This document shows, piece by piece, positions 9,353 through 18,593 of a stretch of DNA of 64,000 nucleotides. The notes beneath the pieces were generated by a model. The model did no database searches, had not been told where the DNA came from, and saw nothing but the letters and a program-made list of their open reading frames with translations. The position numbers were made by a program, and so were the translations under genes. This stretch comes from Candidatus Phosphoribacter hodrii (GTDB taxonomy: Bacteria > Actinomycetota > Actinomycetes > Actinomycetales > Dermatophilaceae). Positions within the stretch are counted from its first letter, which is position 1; the number at the start of each line of letters is the position of its first letter. The stretch covers positions 1 through 64,000 of the forward strand of contig JADJIB010000001.1 in NCBI GenBank assembly GCA_016707175.1, read 5' to 3'.

Positions 9353-11131
9353 TCAGGCGTAGGTGCGGAACCCGCGCTTGGTCTTGCGACCGAGGTAGCC
9401 CGCGGTGACGAGGTGCTCCAGCAGCGGCGCCGGCGCAAAGCCGGGCTCACGGAACTCCATGTAGAGCTCGCGCTGGATGGCCAGCGACACGTCGAGCCCG
9501 ACGACGTCGAGCAGCTCGAACGGGCCCATGGGGTAGCCACAGCCTGCCTTCATCGCGGTGTCGATGTCGTCGGCCGTGGCGTAGTGGGCCTCGAGCATCT
9601 TGATCGCGTCGTTGAGGTAGGGGAACAGCAGCGCGTTGACGATGAAGCCCGAGCGGTCGCCGCACTGGACCGGCACCTTGCCGACCTTACGGGAGAGCGC
9701 AACAACCGTGGCGGTGATCGCCGGGTCGGTGGCGACGGTCGACACGACCTCGACGAGCTTCATCACCTGGGCCGGGTTGAAGAAGTGCATGCCGATGACG
9801 TCGCCGGGGCGGCTGGTCACGTTGGCGCACTGGATGATCGGCAGCGAGGACGTCGTCGTCGCGAGGATCGCGCCGGGCTTGCAGATCCGGTCCAGGTCGC
9901 GGAACAGCTCCTGCTTGATCGCCAAGTCCTCAGCGATGGCCTCGACGACGATGTCGACGTCGGCCAGAGCCTCGCGCTCGGTGGCGCCGGTGAGCCGGGC
10001 GGTCACTGCGTCGGCGGCTTCCTGGGTCAGCTTGCCGCGGTCGATCATCCGGGCCTGGCCCTTCTTGATCGAGGCGAGCACGCCGTCGACCTTGTCCTGG
10101 CCACGCGCCACATAGACCACGTCGAAGCCGGCCTTGGCGAAGACCTCCATGATGCCGGTGGCCATCGTGCCGGAGCCGACGACGCCGACCTTGGCGATCT
10201 TGGCCAGCCCGGGGTCCTCGGCGGCGCTGGTCTTGGGGGTCTGCCCATCGGCGATGACCTCGGAGCTGCCTTGGGCGGCATACGTGTAGAAGCCGCGTCC
10301 GCTCTTGCGGCCCTTGAGACCCGCGTTGACCATCTGCTTGATGATCGGGCTGGGGGCGTGCAGGCGCTCGCGGCCCTGGTGATACATCGTGTCGAGGATC
10401 TCGTATGCCGTGTCCAACCCGATGAGGTCCATGAGGGCCAGCGGACCCATCGGCAGCCCACAGCCGAACCGCATGGCCGCGTCGAGGTCCTCGCGGGTGG
10501 CGTAGCGCTGCTCGTACATCGAGACCGCGTGGTTGAGGTAGCCGAACAGCAGCGCGTTGGCGATGAACCCGGCCTTGTCGCCGACGACGACCGGCTTCTT
10601 GTCCAGCCGCTCGGCCAGGGCCTTGACGTCGCTGAAGACATCGTCGGAGGTGACGACGGTGCGGATGACCTCGACGAACTGCATCACGGTCGCCGGGTTG
10701 AAGAAGTGCATGCCCAAGACGCGCGAGGGCTTCTTGGTGGCGACGGCCAGCTCGGTGACCGACAGCGAGGAGGTGTTGGTGGCGAGGATCGCGTCGTCGG
10801 GAACGATCGCGTCCAGCGCGGCGAAGATCTGCTTCTTGAGGGCCAGATGCTCGGGGACCGCCTCGACGACGAGCTCGCACTCGGCGAGCTGGGCCAGATC
10901 GGTCGCGTAGGTGATCCGTCCATGCAGGGACTCGGCATCCTCGGGCGAGAGCTTGCCCCGGCCGACGGCGCGAGCGGTCGACTTGGCGAGGATGCCCTTG
11001 CCATGCTCAAGGGCGTCGCCGTCGACCTCGACCGCGACGACCGACAGGCCGTTTCGGGCGAAGATCTCGGCGATCCCCGCGCCCATGGTGCCCAGTCCGA
11101 TGACGCCTACTGTGGTGAATTCGCGTGCCAT
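9353..11131 (-). CDS. Tandem-duplicated 3-hydroxybutyryl-CoA dehydrogenase
   Basis: 592 residues, twice the usual length, because two complete 3-hydroxyacyl-CoA dehydrogenase modules are fused. Module 1 (about 5-290) has VGVIGLGTMGAGIAEIFARN for NAD(P) binding, TNTSSLSVTELA and GMHFFNPATVMQFVEV with the catalytic His. Module 2 (about 310-592) repeats these as VGVVGSGTMATGIMEVFAKA, TTTSSLPIIQ and GMHFFNPAQVMKLVEV, and ends GRKTKRGFRTYA. Both His and both nucleotide loops are kept, so both halves may be active. The expected reaction is acetoacetyl-CoA to 3-hydroxybutyryl-CoA, between the thiolase and Ccr. Streptomyces-type double-length homologues are known near ccr genes. ATG at 11131. Transcription ends at the 9283 hairpin. 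Confidence 0.93.
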   Translation of the reverse strand: MAREFTTVGVIGLGTMGAGIAEIFARNGLSVVAVEVDGDALEHGKGILAKSTARAVGRGKLSPEDAESLHGRITYATDLAQLAECELVVEAVPEHLALKKQIFAALDAIVPDDAILATNTSSLSVTELAVATKKPSRVLGMHFFNPATVMQFVEVIRTVVTSDDVFSDVKALAERLDKKPVVVGDKAGFIANALLFGYLNHAVSMYEQRYATREDLDAAMRFGCGLPMGPLALMDLIGLDTAYEILDTMYHQGRERLHAPSPIIKQMVNAGLKGRKSGRGFYTYAAQGSSEVIADGQTPKTSAAEDPGLAKIAKVGVVGSGTMATGIMEVFAKAGFDVVYVARGQDKVDGVLASIKKGQARMIDRGKLTQEAADAVTARLTGATEREALADVDIVVEAIAEDLAIKQELFRDLDRICKPGAILATTTSSLPIIQCANVTSRPGDVIGMHFFNPAQVMKLVEVVSTVATDPAITATVVALSRKVGKVPVQCGDRSGFIVNALLFPYLNDAIKMLEAHYATADDIDTAMKAGCGYPMGPFELLDVVGLDVSLAIQRELYMEFREPGFAPAPLLEHLVTAGYLGRKTKRGFRTYA

Positions 11132-11210
11132 TGTGCGAGTCTCGCAGGGCCGGACCAGCCGCGGCTACCGAACGCGGGGCGACAGTGGTCACACCAGTGG
11201 GGGACGTCTG

Positions 11211-11908
11211 TCAGATGGTCTTGACGACGATGTCGTGCAGGCAGCCACCGGCGCCGGCGAGCTTGTCGGCGGCGTTGGACATGTGCCGGTAGACCTCGCG
11301 CTTCTTGAAGACGTCCATGACCTTGCGCAGCGCCTCGGGACCGCTGTGGCCCTCCATGGACTCCATCTCGGCCACGTGCTGCTCGACGTCGAACAGCTCG
11401 GCGAGGGCCCGGCGGTAGGTCTTCTCGGTGTTGCGCTCGGCCTTCTTCGCAGCCTGGGCGAAGCCCTCTGCTCCGGCGGGAGCGGTGCTGAAGGTCTGGT
11501 AGCCCTGGTTGAGGACTCGGCCCCGTCCTTGAGGTGCTGGGCCATCTCGAGGGTGTAGGCGTCCGGAACCACTCCGAGCACCTCCATCTCGCGAACCGTC
11601 GTCTTGCAGTAGTTGAGGATCTCGTCGATGGAGATCATCGCCCGGTAGAGGTCCTCGCGGTCCATCGGCGTCGAGAAGGCCTGGTTGAGCTCGTCGACGT
11701 TGCGATCCTTGATCGTGTCGCCCTGGTGCTCCAACTCGCGGACTCGAAGCGCCGCCTCCTGCGACCCGGACTCCATGAAGGAGACCAGCGCGGAGGTGGC
11801 CTCCACCGCCAGCGCCGACTGCTCGGCGATCATCCCGACGAAGTCGGGGACCTTGGGGAAGATGCGGCCGACCACCTTGGACAGGGGGTTGTTGGCGCCA
11901 CCGCTCAT
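11211..11908 (-). CDS. DUF47/PhoU-like Pit accessory protein (one frameshift)
   Basis: Helical protein of the DUF47 family, which accompanies low-affinity Pit phosphate transporters and tunes them. The N-terminal 135 residues (KVPDFVGMIAEQSALAVEAT, LEHQGDTIKDRNVDELNQAF, DREDLYRAMISIDEILNYCK) are in one frame. After about 11515 the frame shifts by one base and continues as AERNTEKTYRRALAEL, EVYRHMSNAADKLAGAGGCL and ends HDIVVKTI with TGA at 11211-11213. The corrected length of about 232 residues is normal. The gene is 73 bases downstream of pit on the same strand and probably shares its transcript. Confidence 0.85.
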
Positions 11909-11981
11909 GTCGTGCCTCCTGGTTGACCGGCTAGCTGACCGGGGATCGTGACTGGCAATTTGTCGAGGGCCGAGCGCTCGC

Positions 11982-13015
11982 TCAACGGGTGAAGATCATG
12001 CTGATGAGGTAGCAGATGACGCCGACGAGGCCAGCGCCCGGGATGGTGATGAGCCAGGTGCTGAGGATCTCCTGGGCCTTGCCCCACCGCACCGACTTGG
12101 CCCGGTCGGCTGTGCCGATGCCCATGATCGACGAACTGACCACGTGGGTCGTCGAGACCGGCGCGCCAGGACGGAGGCGCCGTAGATGACCGCCGCGGCG
12201 GTGAGCTGGGTGTCCAGGGCATGCAGCGGACGGACCTTGTAGATGCCGAAGCCGACGGTCCGCACGATCCGCCAGCCGCCCGAGAGGATCCCGAGGGTGA
12301 TGGCGCTGGCACAGGTGAGGATCACCCAGAAGGGGACCTTGAACTCGGTCATCTGCCCGGACAGGACGAGCACGAGGGTGATGATGCCCATGCTCTTCTG
12401 CGCGTCGTTGGCACCGTGGGAGAAGGCGAGGAACGCCGAGGTGACGAACTGCGAGCGGCGGAACCACTTGTTGATGCTCGGCTTGGCGAACGCAAACAGG
12501 CGCATCATGAGTTTCTGGAGGAGGAAGCCGACACCGAAGCCGATCAAGGGTGAGATGACCAGGCCGATGAGGATCTTGGCGACGCCGTCGATCTTGCCGT
12601 GCGTCATCTCGGCGAAGCCCCACTTGACGTAGCCGGAACCGGCGGCGAGCAGCGTCGCACCGACCAGACCGCCGACGAGTGCGTGCGAGGACGAGGACGG
12701 GATGCCGAACCACCAGGTCCCGAGGTTCCACACGATGGCCCCGATGATCCCGCAGAGGACGATGATCATGGCTGTCTTCTGTGGCAGGGTGCCAACGTCG
12801 ATGAACTTACCGATGGTGTTGGCCACCGCGGTGCCGCCCAACAACGGCCCCAGGAACTCGAACGTCGCGACGACGATGACGGCCTGCACCGGGGTCAGCG
12901 CCCGTGAAGCGATCGTCGTCGCGATGATGTTCGACGCGTCGTGGAAGCCGTTGGTGTAGTCGAAGATCACGACGAGTATCACCGCGATCGTCGCCAGGAC
13001 GAGGACCGTGTTCAT
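11982..13015 (-). CDS. pit: Low-affinity inorganic phosphate transporter, Pit family (one frameshift)
   Basis: Membrane phosphate:cation symporter (PF01384). The two inverted family repeats are visible: FDYTNGFHDASNIIATTIAS near residue 20 and FLAFSHGANDAQKSMGIITL near 210, each with the signature GFHDASN or GANDAQ loop. About ten hydrophobic segments. The reading frame is lost near 12168 where one base appears to be missing in a GCGGCGCC-like stretch, and the other frame continues APVSTTHVVSSSIMGIG to the terminal ICYLISMIFTR (stop 11982-11984). Corrected length is about 344 residues. Because the second conserved THVVSSS block follows directly, a sequencing deletion is likely. The deleted IS5 element lies just upstream of its start. 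Confidence 0.88.
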
Positions 13016-13070
13016 GCGATGGTCACCATGAAGAATCCGCTCCTTTGCGTTGCCCTCACCCGCCGTTCAC

Positions 13071-13915
13071 CTAGGGATCCGCTGATCTAAGAGCGATTCC
13101 GGGTCTGAGGCGCGGCGTGGGCGCGGCGGGCAGCCTTGGGGTGACGTTTGGGTGGTGAGGCGGCGGGCTCGCCCTCGGTTGGGGCTGGTGGGGCGTTTCC
13201 GGGCGGCTGACGCCGTCAGCCCCAGGGTACGCGGGCGCGCTCAATTCGCGCGAACAGCACGTGTAAGTGGTTCAGGTTCTTGCCCAAGCCGCGGTAGCGG
13301 GTTTTGGTGAACCCGAAGTCTCGTTTGACGATCAGGAACGGATGCTCAACCTTCGCCCGCACCGACGCCTGACGTGACTGCGCTACCCGGTCCGGTGCAG
13401 CCATGGTCTTCAACACGCCCTTACGGGCTGCGATCTGCCACGCCACCTTCGACAGGTGCTCATCGCCGGCGATCTCGGGCCGGTTTGCGGCACCCTGGTA
13501 ACCAGCGTCGGCATAGACGACCTCGTCACCGGCACGGACCAAGTTCACTGCCTCATCGAGGTCGTGCACGTTCGCTGCGGTCGCCGTCACGGTGTGGACA
13601 TACCCGGTCCCGGCGTCCACCCCGATGTGGGCCTTCATCCCGAAGTACCACTGGTTACCCTTCCTCGTTTGGTGCATCGCCGGGTCCCGGGTACCGGTGG
13701 CGTTCTTCGTCGACGACGGTGCAGCGATGATCGTGGCGTCCACGATGCTGCCGCCGCGCATGATCCAGCCGTTCGCGTCGAAGACCTCGTTCTGTACGGT
13801 TCCCTCGACATCAGTGAAACTCGGCTGCTCGCTGACCATGACCCATCATCCCGACGCCCCCACCCGCCGCGCCAGGCAACGCCCCGCCCTCCCCAAAAGA
13901 TCAGCGCATCCCTAG
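13071..13915. mobile_element. IS5-family element with internal deletion
   Basis: Ends are imperfect inverted repeats: 13071-13088 (CTAGGGATCCGCTGATCT) and 13898-13915, whose complement reads CTAGGGATGCGCTGATCT, 17 of 18 matching. The outermost CTAG on both sides fits the YTAR target preferred by this family and may be the duplicated target. The element is about 845 bases long. The transposase inside lacks its N-terminal part (separate entry), so it cannot move by itself. The stretch 13089-13215 between the left end and the transposase stop holds no gene and is Gly/Arg-coding-like GC-rich sequence. Confidence 0.8.
13216..13839 (-). pseudogene. IS5-family transposase, N-terminally truncated
   Basis: 207 residues with the C-terminal DDE catalytic domain: first Asp in GGSIVDATIIAAPSSTKN (about residue 34), second Asp in VVYADAGYQGAANRPE (about 110), and Glu in RAKVEHPFLIVKRDFGF (about 170). 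DPAMHQTRKGNQWYFGMKAH is a family hallmark. Full enzymes have roughly another 100 residues in front for DNA binding. Here only 76 bases separate the ATG from the inverted repeat, so that part is deleted. The catalytic residues remain. It may still act in trans if another copy supplies the rest, but that is a guess. Confidence 0.85.
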
Positions 13916-14011
13916 CGCGTCAGTATGCCGCCAAGCCCAGGGGCCGACCCCGGGACGTTAGTCATAGGGTGACCGAGTTTGGCTGCGACTGGTAGCCGAA
14001 CGGTTCCCCGC

Positions 14012-14017
14012 TAGGCT
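14012..14017 (+). promoter_or_regulatory. -10 box of a leaderless promoter (nucS)
   Basis: TAGGCT, then eight bases, then the GTG start at 14026. No Shine-Dalgarno-like sequence lies in between, so the transcript is probably leaderless. Confidence 0.45.
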
Positions 14018-14025
14018 CACCGGTC

Positions 14026-14721
14026 GTGCGTCTTGTCATCGCCCGATGCGCCGTCGACTATGAGGGACGGCTGCAGGCCCACCTGCCCATTGCCACCCGG
14101 CTGCTGCTGGTCAAGGCCGACGGTTCGGTGCTCGTGCACAGTGACGGCGGCTCCTACAAACCGCTCAACTGGATGGCCCCGCCCTGCTCGATGGCCGAGT
14201 CGGAGCCCGACGAGGGCGAGCGAGAGGCGGGGGTCGTCGCGGTCTGGACCGTGCGGCATACCAAGTCTGGCGACACCCTCTATGTCCGGATCCACGAGGT
14301 ATTGCACGACTCCTCTCACGAGCTCGGGGCCGACCCCGGGCTGATCAAGGAGGGTGTGGAGTCGCACCTGCAGGCCTTGCTCGCCGAGCACATCCACACG
14401 CTGGGGGCGGGCTGGTCGCTGGTGCGCCGCGAGCACATGACCGCGATCGGTCCGGTCGACATCCTGGCCCGCGACGCCAATCGGCAGCATGTGGCGATCG
14501 AGATCAAGCGCCGTGGCGAGATCGACGGCGTCGAGCAACTCACCCGGTACCTCGAGCTGCTCAATCGCGATCCGCTGTTGGCGCCGGTCGCGGGGATCTT
14601 CGCCGCACAGGAGATCAAGCCACAGGCGCGCACGCTGGCACAGGACCGTGGCATCCGGTGCGTCGTGCTCGACTATGAAGCGCTGCGCGGCATCGACGAC
14701 ACCGAGTCACGCCTGTTCTGA
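14026..14721 (+). CDS. nucS: Mismatch-specific endonuclease NucS (EndoMS)
   Basis: 231 residues. NucS cuts both strands at G-T and related mismatches and replaces MutS/MutL repair in most Actinobacteria. N-terminal beta-sheet DNA-binding domain (RLVIARCAVDYEGRLQAHLP, then LLVKADGSVLVHSDGGSYKP). C-terminal RecB-type nuclease domain has GPVDILARD (catalytic Asp, about residue 145), AIEIKRRGEIDGVEQLTRYL (Glu and Lys, about 160) and ends with RLF, the short tail that binds the sliding clamp in known NucS. GTG start after a leaderless promoter. It stands alone, immediately beside the deleted IS element. Confidence 0.95.
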   Translation: MRLVIARCAVDYEGRLQAHLPIATRLLLVKADGSVLVHSDGGSYKPLNWMAPPCSMAESEPDEGEREAGVVAVWTVRHTKSGDTLYVRIHEVLHDSSHELGADPGLIKEGVESHLQALLAEHIHTLGAGWSLVRREHMTAIGPVDILARDANRQHVAIEIKRRGEIDGVEQLTRYLELLNRDPLLAPVAGIFAAQEIKPQARTLAQDRGIRCVVLDYEALRGIDDTESRLF

Positions 14722-14725
14722 ACGG

Positions 14726-15064
14726 TCAGTGGCTCGGACGCTGGATGGGGATCGGTCCGGTGACGACGGCCCGAGCCCGCCACCCGTCAGAGTCGATTTC
14801 GAAGGACAGCACGTCCGCCGGCTTGACGTGTCGACCAGCACCGAGCAGCCAGGAGGTGATGACCTCGACGGGCGCCACCACGATCACCGCCTCGCCTCGG
14901 TGGCGGTCGGCGATGCCGTCCAGCCAGGTGCAGTCCGCCGGTCCGCCGGGAGGGACGGCATACCGACCGGCGATATGTTCGCCTTCGACGGCTGCCTCGA
15001 CGCGCGCGCCAGGCAGATCGTCGCGAGCGAGGAACACGCGTGCAGGACACTGCAGATCGCTCAT
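14726..15064 (-). CDS. Hypothetical protein, possibly a shortened histidine-phosphatase-like relic
   Basis: 112 residues from ATG 15064, starting MSDLQCPARVFLARDD. The opening resembles actinobacterial histidine phosphatases, whose next residues are the catalytic RHG. Here the sequence is RDD, and the usual central part is missing. A later WLDGIADRHRGEAVIVV and a terminal EIDSDGWRARAV also recall the ends of that family. If the relation is real it is a catalytically dead or internally deleted member. CATACT seven bases before the ATG may be a leaderless -10. GTG 15082 is an alternative start. It converges on nucS with four bases between stops. Confidence 0.5.
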   Translation of the reverse strand: MSDLQCPARVFLARDDLPGARVEAAVEGEHIAGRYAVPPGGPADCTWLDGIADRHRGEAVIVVAPVEVITSWLLGAGRHVKPADVLSFEIDSDGWRARAVVTGPIPIQRPSH

Positions 15065-15163
15065 ACCATCCAGTATGAACACCTCAGGCCCGAGCGCGAG
15101 GAGGAGAGCGGTTGCATTCTGCCTGACGCGACTCGCCCAGCAGCCCTCGCGAAGGGCCTGGAC

Positions 15164-17269
15164 CTAGGCCGGCTCGGAAACCAGCGGAGCCAGCCCACGC
15201 GACTCGCGGATGATCTCGACGAACCGACCCATGATGTCGTTGAGCCCGAAGTCCTTGGGGGTGAAGACGGCCGCGACTCCCTGGGCCCGCAGGGTGGCCG
15301 CGTCCGACTCGGGGATGATCCCCCCGACGACGACAGGCACCTCGCCGGCACCGGCCTCGCGCAGCCCGACGAGCACGTCGGGGACGAGCTCCAGGTGCGA
15401 CCCGGAAAGGATCGACAGACCCACGAGGTGCACGTCTTCGGCGACGGCGGCCGCGACGATCTGCTCAGGCGTCAGTCGGATGCCCTGATAGATCACCTCG
15501 AAGCCGGCGTCTCGGGCCCGCACCGCGATCTGCTCGGCACCGTTGCTGTGACCGTCCAGGCCGGGCTTGCCGACGAGCACCCGGAGCTTCTCGCCAAGCT
15601 CCTCACCCGTACGGGCGACATCGGCCCGGACCCGGGCCAGGTCGCCGCCTGGCGTGGCGCTGGAGGAGACCCCGACCGATCCGGAAACGCCGGTGGGCGC
15701 GCGGTATTCGCCGAACTCCCCGCGCAACGCCTCGGCCCATTCGCCGGTCGTCAGCTTCGCCCGGGCGCACTCCAGAGTGGCGGGCATGAGGTTGACCCCG
15801 CTGGCCGCGTCGGCCTTGAGCCTGGCCAGAGCCGCGTCAGCGCGCGCCTTCGCGGCGGGGTCGCTGTCGCGGGTATGCCGCCACGCCCGGATCGCGGCGA
15901 CAGCCGCCTGCTCGACGGCCGGGTCGACGGTCTGGATGGCGGTGTCGAGGTCGGCGGTCAACGGGTTGGGCTCGGTCGAGGTGAACTGGTTGAGCCCGAC
16001 GACGATGTCCTCCCCGGCCTCGATCCGCTGGCGGCGCAGGGAGTGCGACGCGACCAGGGCGGACTTCATGTAGCCAGACTCCACGGCAGCGACGGCCCCG
16101 CCCATGGCCTGAACCCGGGCGATCTCGGCCCGGGCACCGTCGACGAGCTCACGGACCTTGGCGGCGACGACGACCGACCCGTTGAACAGGTCGTCGTATT
16201 CCAACAGGTCGCTCTCGAAGGCCAACACCTGCTGGATGCGCAGCGACCACTGCTGGTCCCACGGCCGCGGCAGGCCCAGGGCTTCGTTCCAGGCCGGCAA
16301 CTGGACGGCGCGGGCGCGGGCGTCCTTGGACAGCGTCACGGCCAGCATCTCCAGGACGATCCGCTGGACGTTGTTCTCCGGCTGAGCCTCGGTGAGCCCG
16401 AGAGAGTTGACCTGCACCCCGTAACGGAACCGGCGCGCGACCGGGTCGGACACGGCATACCGCTCCTGGGTGATCTCGTCCCACAACTGGACGAACGCGC
16501 GCATCTTGCACATCTCTTCGACGAAGCGCACGCCGGCGTTGACGAAGAACGAGATCCGAGCGACGACCTCACCGAAGCGTTCCGGCGGCACCTGACCGGA
16601 GTCGCGCACCGCGTCCAGGACGGCGATCGCCGTGCACATGGAGTAGGCGATCTCCTGCACCGGCGTCGCACCGGCCTCTTGCAGGTGGTAGGAGCAGATG
16701 TTCGTCGGGTTCCACTTGGGGATCTGCGAGACCGTGTAGGCGATCATGTCGGTGATCAGCCGCAGCGACGGCGCGGGCGGGAACGCATAGGTCCCCCGCG
16801 AGAGGTATTCCTTGATGATGTCGTTCTGGGTGGTCCCGGTGAGGGCCGCCACCCACGCGCTCGGGTCCTCGCCGGCGGCCTCGGCCTGGGCCTCGGCGGT
16901 CACTTGGTACATCGCGAGCATCCACATGGCCGTCGCGTTGATCGTCATCGAGGTGTTCATGGCCTTGAGCGGGATGCCCTCGAAGAGCGCCGACATGTCG
17001 CCGATGTGGCTGATCGGCACGCCGACCTTGCCGACCTCACCCCGGGACAGGACGTGGTCGGGGTCGTAACCGGTCTGGGTGGGCAGGTCGAAGGCGACCG
17101 ACAGGCCGGTCTGGCCCTTCTCCAGGTTGCGCCGGTAGAGGGCGTTGCTGGCGGCGGCGCTGGAGTGACCGGCATACGTGCGGATCACCCAGGGGCGCTC
17201 TCTGGTGGGTCGAGCGGGCGCGTCGGGTTCGCCCTGGGGGCGTGCGGCAGCGGAAGGTGTCTCGGCCAT
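15164..17269 (-). CDS. meaA: Ethylmalonyl-CoA mutase (MeaA)
   Basis: 701 residues, adenosylcobalamin-dependent. Converts ethylmalonyl-CoA to methylsuccinyl-CoA. The substrate barrel starts with RPWVIRTYAGHSSA (about 25-38), the version of the mutase signature seen in ethylmalonyl-CoA rather than methylmalonyl-CoA mutases, followed by GLSVAFDLPTQTGYDPDH and PISHIGDMSALFEGIPL. The C-terminal cobalamin-binding domain carries RVLVGKPGLDGHSNGAEQ with the D-x-H-x-x-G His that ligates cobalt (about 570-580), and PVVVGGIIPESD. No indel. ATG 17269 lies seven bases after TAGCGT (17277-17282, minus strand), a leaderless arrangement. MeaB and PduO in this window would maintain and make its cofactor. Confidence 0.95.
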   Translation of the reverse strand: MAETPSAAARPQGEPDAPARPTRERPWVIRTYAGHSSAAASNALYRRNLEKGQTGLSVAFDLPTQTGYDPDHVLSRGEVGKVGVPISHIGDMSALFEGIPLKAMNTSMTINATAMWMLAMYQVTAEAQAEAAGEDPSAWVAALTGTTQNDIIKEYLSRGTYAFPPAPSLRLITDMIAYTVSQIPKWNPTNICSYHLQEAGATPVQEIAYSMCTAIAVLDAVRDSGQVPPERFGEVVARISFFVNAGVRFVEEMCKMRAFVQLWDEITQERYAVSDPVARRFRYGVQVNSLGLTEAQPENNVQRIVLEMLAVTLSKDARARAVQLPAWNEALGLPRPWDQQWSLRIQQVLAFESDLLEYDDLFNGSVVVAAKVRELVDGARAEIARVQAMGGAVAAVESGYMKSALVASHSLRRQRIEAGEDIVVGLNQFTSTEPNPLTADLDTAIQTVDPAVEQAAVAAIRAWRHTRDSDPAAKARADAALARLKADAASGVNLMPATLECARAKLTTGEWAEALRGEFGEYRAPTGVSGSVGVSSSATPGGDLARVRADVARTGEELGEKLRVLVGKPGLDGHSNGAEQIAVRARDAGFEVIYQGIRLTPEQIVAAAVAEDVHLVGLSILSGSHLELVPDVLVGLREAGAGEVPVVVGGIIPESDAATLRAQGVAAVFTPKDFGLNDIMGRFVEIIRESRGLAPLVSEPA

Positions 17270-17309
17270 GGATCTGACGCTACCGGCAGGTAGCCCCACC
17301 TGCCCAGGG

Positions 17310-17687
17310 TCAGGCCGTGAGTGCTGCCACAGTGCGCATGGCCTCCGGCGCCTGGGCGAGCACCCGATCCAGGTGCGACATCCGCAGGAGCCGGGCGGTG
17401 CGCTCGGACACCTCACCGACGTAGAGCTCGCGGCCCAACCTCCGGGCCCGGTGATGCGCGCCGACGAGCAGGCCGAGGGCTGTGGCGTCGCCGATCTCGG
17501 CGTCCGGCAGCTCGATGAGGACCGGGCCGGTGCCGGCATCGATCACTCCGTGCAGGACCTCGCGCACGTGGGCCACCGAGTGTGCGTCCAGTCGGCCGCC
17601 GACCCGCACTCGCACGCCCGCAGCCACCTCCGACACCTCCACGGGGACACCGCGAGGAGACCCGGAATGGCTGTGTCGAGTCGGCAT
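17310..17687 (-). CDS. STAS-domain anti-sigma-factor antagonist-like protein
   Basis: 125 residues. A single STAS domain (about 18-120) with GRLDAHSVAHVREVL, PVLIELPDAEIGDATALGLLVGAHHR and a terminal RMSHLDRVLAQAP. In SpoIIAA-type antagonists a phosphorylated Ser stands in D-S-S-G-L. Here the loop is GDATALG, so Thr would be the only nearby phosphoacceptor. ATG 17687 has AGGGGG about ten bases upstream, and an ATG at 17756 would add a basic 23-residue tail. It lies 40 bases upstream of meaA on the same strand, but meaA has its own promoter. No partner kinase is in the window. Confidence 0.75.
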   Translation of the reverse strand: MPTRHSHSGSPRGVPVEVSEVAAGVRVRVGGRLDAHSVAHVREVLHGVIDAGTGPVLIELPDAEIGDATALGLLVGAHHRARRLGRELYVGEVSERTARLLRMSHLDRVLAQAPEAMRTVAALTA

Positions 17688-17896
17688 CGTGCGGTCACCC
17701 CCTGTGGCGACGGAAAGCATGTGTCGGTGGCGTCGGCGCGCCCTTCGGATCGTCACGCTAGAGGAGGAGCCGGGTGAGCGACGCCAGAGACACGCTGTGA
17801 CGGATGTTACGAAAGAGACACAAGTGTATGCCGTGACGTCTGGGATCTGCGAGCGTCCGACCCGCGCGTCGGCCCGGATCTGACAGGCTGGGCGTC

Positions 17897-18529
17897 ATGG
17901 TCAACCTCACCCGCATCTACACCCGCACCGGCGACGACGGGACAACCGCGCTGGGCGACTTCAGCCGGACCCCGAAGACCGACCCGCGGCTGGCGGCATA
18001 CGCCGACACGAACGAGGCCAACGCCTGCCTGGGCGTCGCGGTCGCTGCCGGAGGCCTGCGGGAAGACCTGCGGACCACGCTGGTGCGCATTCAGAACGAG
18101 TTGTTCGACGTCGGCGCCGACCTGTGTTTGCCGTTGCGCGAGACCTACGACTACCCGCCGCTGCGGGTCCAGCAGCCGTGGATCGACGACCTGGAAGCCG
18201 ACTGTGACCGCTATCTGGCCGAGTTGCAGCCGCTGCGCTCGTTCATCCTCCCCGGAGGGTCGGCGGGTGCGGCATACCTTCACGTCGCCACGACCGTGGT
18301 GCGCCGGGCCGAGCGAGCGACGTGGGCGGCCATCGAGCACTACGGAACCGATCTGGGGGTCGAGCGCGGCCAGGGCGGCGTCAACCCCCTGACGGCGACC
18401 TACCTCAACCGGCTCTCTGACCTGCTGTTCGTGTTGGCTCGAGTGGCCAACCTGCCCGACGGCGACATCCTCTGGCAGCCCGGCGGAGGCCGAGTGGAAG
18501 CGCCCAAGCCCCGCGGCTCTCGCGACTGA
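17897..18529 (+). CDS. PduO-type corrinoid (cob(I)alamin) adenosyltransferase
   Basis: 210 residues. Transfers adenosyl from ATP to cob(I)alamin, giving the cofactor needed by MeaA. The N-terminal ATP motif is IYTRTGDDGTTALGDFSR (about 6-23). The C-terminal signature is VVRRAERATWAAIEH (about 137-151) followed by NPLTATYLNRLSDLLFVLAR (about 168-187). It is divergent from meaA and the STAS gene. CAGGCT seven bases before ATG 17897 suggests a leaderless transcript. I looked for a cobalamin riboswitch in the 140-base upstream gap and saw none. Confidence 0.93.
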   Translation: MVNLTRIYTRTGDDGTTALGDFSRTPKTDPRLAAYADTNEANACLGVAVAAGGLREDLRTTLVRIQNELFDVGADLCLPLRETYDYPPLRVQQPWIDDLEADCDRYLAELQPLRSFILPGGSAGAAYLHVATTVVRRAERATWAAIEHYGTDLGVERGQGGVNPLTATYLNRLSDLLFVLARVANLPDGDILWQPGGGRVEAPKPRGSRD

Positions 18530-18593
18530 GGGGTCCGACTCGCTGATGAGGCGACTTGCCGACGAGGCGACTCGCTGACTCGGCGGTGAGCGG

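Noticed and set aside
17757..17896. Cobalamin riboswitch upstream of the adenosyltransferase or mutase
   Set aside because: Gap is short, no B12-box-like sequence seen, and both genes have start codons right after -10-like boxes.
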